From: Pedobacter segetis
Lineage (GTDB): Bacteria > Bacteroidota > Bacteroidia > Sphingobacteriales > Sphingobacteriaceae
Assembly (NCBI RefSeq): GCF_016623585.1
Contig: NZ_JAEHFY010000001.1
Location: forward strand, 124,001-188,000
DNA length: 64,000 nucleotides
Direction: 5' to 3'
Positions 60,500-64,000 of this stretch are shown here, piece after piece. Position 1 is the stretch's first letter. Each line of letters begins with the position of its first letter. Below the pieces are notes generated by a model. The model made no database searches, had not been told where the DNA came from, and saw only the letters and a list, made by a program, of their open reading frames with translations. The translations under genes were made by a program, and so were the position numbers.

Positions 60500-62212
60500 A
60501 TGAAATCAATTTTTATCAGTATTTTTTTTGCTTTTACGCTTTCCTCTTTAAAAGCGCAAACGCCTGTTCCTTTTGTTAAAACCATAAATAACCCAAACCG
60601 ATGGGTCGATTCTGTTTTTAAAAAGATGACCCGTAAAGAGAAAATAGCCCAACTATTTATGGTAAGGGCGCATAGTAACCTAGGGCAGAAATTTAGCGAT
60701 TCTGTGGGCTTGGTGATAAAAAAGGAACATTTGGGCGGTGTTGTCTTTTTTCAAGGTGGGCCGGGTCGGCAAGCACCCATCGTTAATCAATATCAGAAAA
60801 ATTCTAAAATACCTTTAATGATAGCCATGGATGGCGAATGGGGCTTAGGGATGAGATTGGATAGCACCGTTTCTTATCCTTATCAAATGACTTTAGGCGC
60901 CATACAAGATAATTCTTTGATCTATAAAATGGGCCAAGAAGTTGCCAAAGACTTTAAAAGATTAGGGATGCAAATCAATTTTGCACCCGTGATGGATATA
61001 AATAATAACCCCAGAAACCCGGTGATCAACTATCGTTCTTTTGGGGAAAATAAATATAACGTAGCCCAAAAGGGAATTGCCTACATGAAAGGCATGGAAG
61101 ACAGCGGTTTATTTACTACCGCAAAGCATTTTCCCGGCCATGGCGATACAGATGTAGATTCCCATTATGATTTGCCACAGCTTAATTTTACGGCAGAAAG
61201 ATTAGATTCTTTAGAGATGTATCCCTTTAAGCAGGCTTTCGCCGAGGATTTGAGCGGGGTAATGGTAGCGCACATGAATATTCCTGCTTTAGACCCAACC
61301 CCTAATTTGCCGTCCACTTTATCTAAGCCGATAGTTACTGGCATTTTAAAGGAAAAATTAGGTTTTAAAGGATTGGTTTTTTCTGATGCTATGGAAATGA
61401 AAGGCGTAGTAAAATATTTCCCTAATGGCGAAGCCGATGTAAGAGGTGTAATTGCCGGTATGGATGTGATCGAGCTATCACAAAATACCGGTCGAGCCAT
61501 TAAATTGATAAGAAAGTCTATTCGACAAAAACGCTTGACCTGGGCCGACATAGATGGAAAGGTAAAAAGAATTTTAGCCGCAAAATATTGGATGGGTTTA
61601 AACAAAACCGATTCGGTTAAAAAACAAAACCTGATACAAGATTTAAACCGGCCGGAGGCATACCAGTTGGTACAACAACTATCAGATGCAGCCATTACCG
61701 TTGTAAAAGGTGCAGAAAACCTGCCTTTAAGAAACGATTTTGTTAGAAAAACAGCCATATTAAGCATTGGAGAAACTACGCCCACTGTTTTTTCTGATCA
61801 AATTAAAAAAGCGGATAGCAATACCCAGCTTTTTATCATCCCCAAAGACATTACCATTAAAGAAATGGTAAACGTAAAAGCCGAGCTAAAGAACTACGAT
61901 CAAATAATCATGGCAATTTATGATACCAGATCTAGGCCCGTTAGCACTTTGGATTACCCAATAGATTTAAAACTTTTTATTGCAGATATGGCAAGTAACA
62001 ATACCATTAGCGTAGTTTTTGCCAATCCTTATACGGTAGCAGGGTTGCCAGGCATAGAAAAAAGCAAGTCTGTTTTGATAGGGTACCAAAACCTTAAAGA
62101 GATGCAAAAAGCAGCAGCGAAGGTAATTTTAGGAAGTTTAAAAGCCACCGGAAAACTTCCCGTTACCATCAATTCATTTTTTAAATATGGCGATGGTGCG
62201 CAGATGAAATAG
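60500..62212 (+). CDS. secreted GH3 beta-N-acetylglucosaminidase (NagZ-like)
   Basis: A 570-residue glycoside hydrolase family 3 enzyme with a signal peptide (cleavage after LKAQ). The NagZ signature KHFPGHGDTDVDSHYDLP carries the catalytic Asp-His dyad, and FKGLVFSDAMEMKG the nucleophile Asp. A GH3_C-like domain (about 370-565) follows. NagZ removes GlcNAc from peptidoglycan fragments; here export to the periplasm or surface is predicted. Bacteroidota often fuse this module to a beta-lactamase domain, which is absent here. Confidence 0.92.
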   Translation: MKSIFISIFFAFTLSSLKAQTPVPFVKTINNPNRWVDSVFKKMTRKEKIAQLFMVRAHSNLGQKFSDSVGLVIKKEHLGGVVFFQGGPGRQAPIVNQYQKNSKIPLMIAMDGEWGLGMRLDSTVSYPYQMTLGAIQDNSLIYKMGQEVAKDFKRLGMQINFAPVMDINNNPRNPVINYRSFGENKYNVAQKGIAYMKGMEDSGLFTTAKHFPGHGDTDVDSHYDLPQLNFTAERLDSLEMYPFKQAFAEDLSGVMVAHMNIPALDPTPNLPSTLSKPIVTGILKEKLGFKGLVFSDAMEMKGVVKYFPNGEADVRGVIAGMDVIELSQNTGRAIKLIRKSIRQKRLTWADIDGKVKRILAAKYWMGLNKTDSVKKQNLIQDLNRPEAYQLVQQLSDAAITVVKGAENLPLRNDFVRKTAILSIGETTPTVFSDQIKKADSNTQLFIIPKDITIKEMVNVKAELKNYDQIIMAIYDTRSRPVSTLDYPIDLKLFIADMASNNTISVVFANPYTVAGLPGIEKSKSVLIGYQNLKEMQKAAAKVILGSLKATGKLPVTINSFFKYGDGAQMK

Positions 62213-62445
62213 CGGTTCTTTTTTCATTACCCGTTAGAGCTTTTTTCATATTTTTTATTGGCCATAACGGTAACATCTCTTGGTTTTTTAAAATCAAAAA
62301 AGTGTTTTTTTTAACCGGTTTTTTAGAGTATTATTGGTAATAAAGCGCATATTTATTGGTTTTAGCTTTCTTGTATGGGTAAATAAAAAACGATGGCAAA
62401 ACAACAACAATGTCAATAGTTCTTATCGGTTGTAAATCCTTTGTT

Positions 62446-62453
62446 TATATTTG
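62446..62453 (+). promoter_or_regulatory. -7 element of the pterin operon
   Basis: TATATTTG, a perfect TAnnTTTG, 17 bases before the start at 62471. Confidence 0.5.
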
Positions 62454-62470
62454 CACTTTAACAAAAAAGA

Positions 62471-62884
62471 ATGATTTACATCACAAGGAAAGAGCACTTT
62501 AACGCAGCTCATAAATTATATAGGGAAGATTGGAGCAAAGAGAAAAACGAAGAGGTTTTTGGTAGGTGCGCCAATGCAAATTGGCATGGCCATAATTATG
62601 ATCTTTTTGTTACCATAAAAGGAGAAATTAACCCAGAAACCGGCTTTGTTGTAGATTTAAAAGATTTAAAAGATATTATTTTAAAACAAGTTGTTGATAA
62701 ATTGGATCATAGAAACTTAAATTTAGATGTGGATTTTATGATAGGCAAAATGGCATCAACAGAGGTTTTGGCCATAGAAGTTTGGAAACAATTAGCCCCA
62801 CATATAGAATTGAGAGGGGCAAAACTACATTGTATTAAGTTGTACGAAACCGCAAGCAATTATGTGGAATATTTTGGAGATTAA
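62471..62884 (+). CDS. 6-pyruvoyl-tetrahydropterin synthase-like enzyme (PTPS/QueD family)
   Basis: A 137-residue T-fold enzyme acting on dihydroneopterin triphosphate. Zinc ligands are His14 in HFNAAHKLY and His39/His41 in CANANWHGHNYD; the catalytic Cys is Cys33. The spacing Cys-x5-His-Gly-His is that of eukaryotic-type PTPS, not the Cys-x3-His-Gly-His of E. coli QueD. LDHRNLNLDV and YETASNYVEYFGD are further PTPS marks. It is in an operon with folE, 4 bases apart. A 7-deazaguanine (QueD) role remains possible. Confidence 0.9.
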   Translation: MIYITRKEHFNAAHKLYREDWSKEKNEEVFGRCANANWHGHNYDLFVTIKGEINPETGFVVDLKDLKDIILKQVVDKLDHRNLNLDVDFMIGKMASTEVLAIEVWKQLAPHIELRGAKLHCIKLYETASNYVEYFGD

Positions 62885-62888
62885 TTAA

Positions 62889-63503
62889 ATGGGCGATAAA
62901 AGTGGCGACGGTTACCAAAAAATAGACCGGTACAACGAGACGGTAATAGAAAATATTGCTGGCAATTATAAGCATATTTTAACGGCAATTGGCGAAGACG
63001 CCAACCGAGAAGGCTTACTAAAAACGCCCGAAAGAGTAGCCAAAGCTTTGCAGTTTTTAACACACGGGTATGATTTAGACGCTGCCGAAATATTAAGATC
63101 GGCGATGTTTAAAGAGGATTATAGCCAAATGGTTATTGTAAAAGATATTGAGGTTTACTCTATGTGCGAACACCACATGCTGCCTTTTTTTGGGAAAGCC
63201 CATATTGCTTATATCCCAAACGGGCATATTGTTGGTTTAAGTAAATTACCTAGGGTTGTTGATGTTTTTGCTAGACGCTTGCAGGTGCAAGAAAGGCTCA
63301 CAAATGAGATCAGGGATTGCATCCAAAATACGTTAAACCCTGCCGGTGTGGCTATTGTGATGGAATGCAGGCACATGTGTATGAGCATGAGGGGCATACA
63401 AAAACAAAACTCGGTAACAACCACATCTGCTTTTACGGGTGAGTTTGAAAATGATAAAACAAGATCAGAATTTTTGAGATTGATCACGGCAGATTTGACT
63501 TGA
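62889..63503 (+). CDS. folE: GTP cyclohydrolase I
   Basis: FolE converts GTP to dihydroneopterin triphosphate, the first step of folate and pterin synthesis. The 204-residue protein has the zinc ligands in [20 protein letters not shown] and in [13 protein letters not shown], and the family segments [15 protein letters not shown] and [20 protein letters not shown]. It follows the PTPS-like gene by 4 bases, so its product goes directly to that enzyme. Confidence 0.97.
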   Translation: MGDKSGDGYQKIDRYNETVIENIAGNYKHILTAIGEDANREGLLKTPERVAKALQFLTHGYDLDAAEILRSAMFKEDYSQMVIVKDIEVYSMCEHHMLPFFGKAHIAYIPNGHIVGLSKLPRVVDVFARRLQVQERLTNEIRDCIQNTLNPAGVAIVMECRHMCMSMRGIQKQNSVTTTSAFTGEFENDKTRSEFLRLITADLT

Positions 63504-63573
63504 TAGGGTTTTAAGCGTTAACGATCGGAACGGGATACCCGGCTATAATTCATGCGGGCTTTTTTCTGTAATC

Positions 63574-63632
63574 CCGAGCATTGTCGCTCTGAGCATTGTC
63601 ACTCTGAGCTGAGTCGAAGAGGGGGTCGAAGA
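63574..63632. repeat. tandem GAGCATTGTC / GTCGAAGAGGGG repeats
   Basis: GAGCATTGTC-G/A-CTCT occurs twice in tandem (63576-63605), and GTCGAAGAGGGG twice (63613-63636). Together with TTTCGTCGAAATGACG near 63846 these look like pieces of an intergenic repeat family built on a TCTGAGC...GTCGAAG core. Confidence 0.6.
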
Positions 63633-63666
63633 GGGGACTGAAGGTCAGAAAAAAAGATATAGTGGA

Positions 63667-63684
63667 ATCCGCCAGCTGGCGGAT
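63667..63684. repeat. perfect 18-base palindrome
   Basis: ATCCGCCAGCTGGCGGAT reads identically on both strands; it is GC-rich in an AT-rich spacer and probably part of the neighbouring repeat element. Confidence 0.75.
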
Positions 63685-63926
63685 AAAACGCCCAAATAAA
63701 TTTTTAAAACACACAGCTCAAAACCGTTATGTTGAATGATAATGAAACCTGCCCCAGAATACAGGTGGGTATCACATAAACAGGTATTATATGGCATAGC
63801 AACCTTGCAAGCGAGATGCCCGCTTGAACTTTCGGGCAGGTCTCCTTTCGTCGAAATGACGATTAAAGGAAAGAATACCTTAAATACCATCGTAAAAAAT
63901 AATTTTATAATCCTAAAAAAATAAAA
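63685..63926. other. rest of the folE-fabD spacer
   Basis: Short open frames on both strands read through repeat-like sequence and lack coding character. The last 30 bases are the AT-rich leader of fabD. Confidence 0.4.
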
Positions 63927-64000
63927 ATGAAAGCATACTTATTTCCAGGACAGGGCGCACAATTTGTAGGCATGGGCAAAAACCTTTATGATAATTCTGC
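63927..64000 (+). CDS. fabD: malonyl-CoA:ACP transacylase, 5' end
   Basis: The first 24 codons (MKAYLFPGQGAQFVGMGKNL and on) are the FabD opening; FPGQGAQFVGMG is the oxyanion-hole/N-terminal signature. FabD loads malonyl onto acyl carrier protein for fatty acid synthesis. The gene runs off the end of the window. Confidence 0.92.
   Translation, partial: MKAYLFPGQGAQFVGMGKNLYDNS

Noticed and set aside
63736-63924. 62-residue frame before fabD
   Set aside because: It reads through repeat-like intergenic sequence, has no domain or signal peptide, and the opposite strand is equally open.

Overview
The window looks like a chromosomal segment of a Bacteroidota bacterium, most likely Sphingobacteriaceae (Pedobacter-like). 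The signs are low GC, long intergenic A/T tracts, few Shine-Dalgarno sites, many -7 elements of the form TAnnTTTG, an S16 protein with a long acidic tail, a CarB without the C-terminal allosteric domain, SusC-style TonB receptors and many proteins with signal peptides ending in AQ. I see no rRNA, tRNA, CRISPR array, transposase, integrase or phage gene, so this is essentially housekeeping chromosome.

Layout. 1-7.1 kb: end of an RlmL-type methyltransferase, aldo/keto reductase, thiL, an FAD oxidoreductase, then a histidine kinase-DUF47-Pit phosphate group with a PhoP-box-like site. 7.1-12.5 kb: CoA-binding protein plus a large FAD protein, a LemA-TPM-TPM operon, and rpsP. 13-19.2 kb: pyruvate dehydrogenase E1-alpha and E2, an NlpC/P60 hydrolase, a quinone reductase-like enzyme, a 54-residue lipoprotein, superoxide dismutase and a tRNA-adenosine-deaminase-like protein. 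19.5-25.5 kb: beta-barrel protein, anmK plus a VOC protein, a COG4299 acetyltransferase, a large outer-membrane beta-barrel protein. 25.6-30.2 kb: dnaA, a methylmalonyl-CoA mutase large subunit with a membrane partner, an A-type Fe-S carrier. 30.4-33.2 kb: xylose operon xylB-xylA with a LacI-type palindrome. 33.5-38.2 kb: an unknown AT-rich membrane protein, the MlaEFD-like lipid transport operon, a secreted FAD oxidoreductase. 38.3-43.7 kb: a maleylpyruvate-isomerase-like protein, a TPP riboswitch and its TonB receptor, a VOC protein, an RlmI-like methyltransferase. 43.9-48 kb: an SGNH-MBOAT-DUF2490 envelope acylation cluster and a membrane zinc peptidase. 48.1-54.1 kb: M16 peptidase, NadR-like kinase, PnuC-type transporter, a lipoprotein and a divergent TonB-C protein. 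54.2-59.5 kb: carB, a DCC-family protein, another TonB-C protein, a membrane protein, an acetate transporter. 59.5-64 kb: porin, NagZ-like GH3, PTPS-like enzyme, folE, repeat-rich spacer, start of fabD.

How genes work together. Thiamine is served by thiL, the riboswitch-controlled receptor and perhaps the PnuC/NadR-like pair. Peptidoglycan recycling is served by anmK, the NagZ-like GH3 and possibly the COG4299 acetyltransferase. Phosphate uptake is served by the kinase, DUF47 protein and Pit. Central carbon metabolism is served by PDH, xylose catabolism, methylmalonyl-CoA mutase and the acetate carrier. The most interesting sequence signals are the TPP riboswitch with an unusually long internal insertion, the phosphate-box-like promoter, the PTPS-type active-site spacing next to folE, the pnuC start codon placed immediately after a terminator, and several intergenic repeat elements. 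No clearly undescribed multi-gene defence or biosynthetic system is visible.
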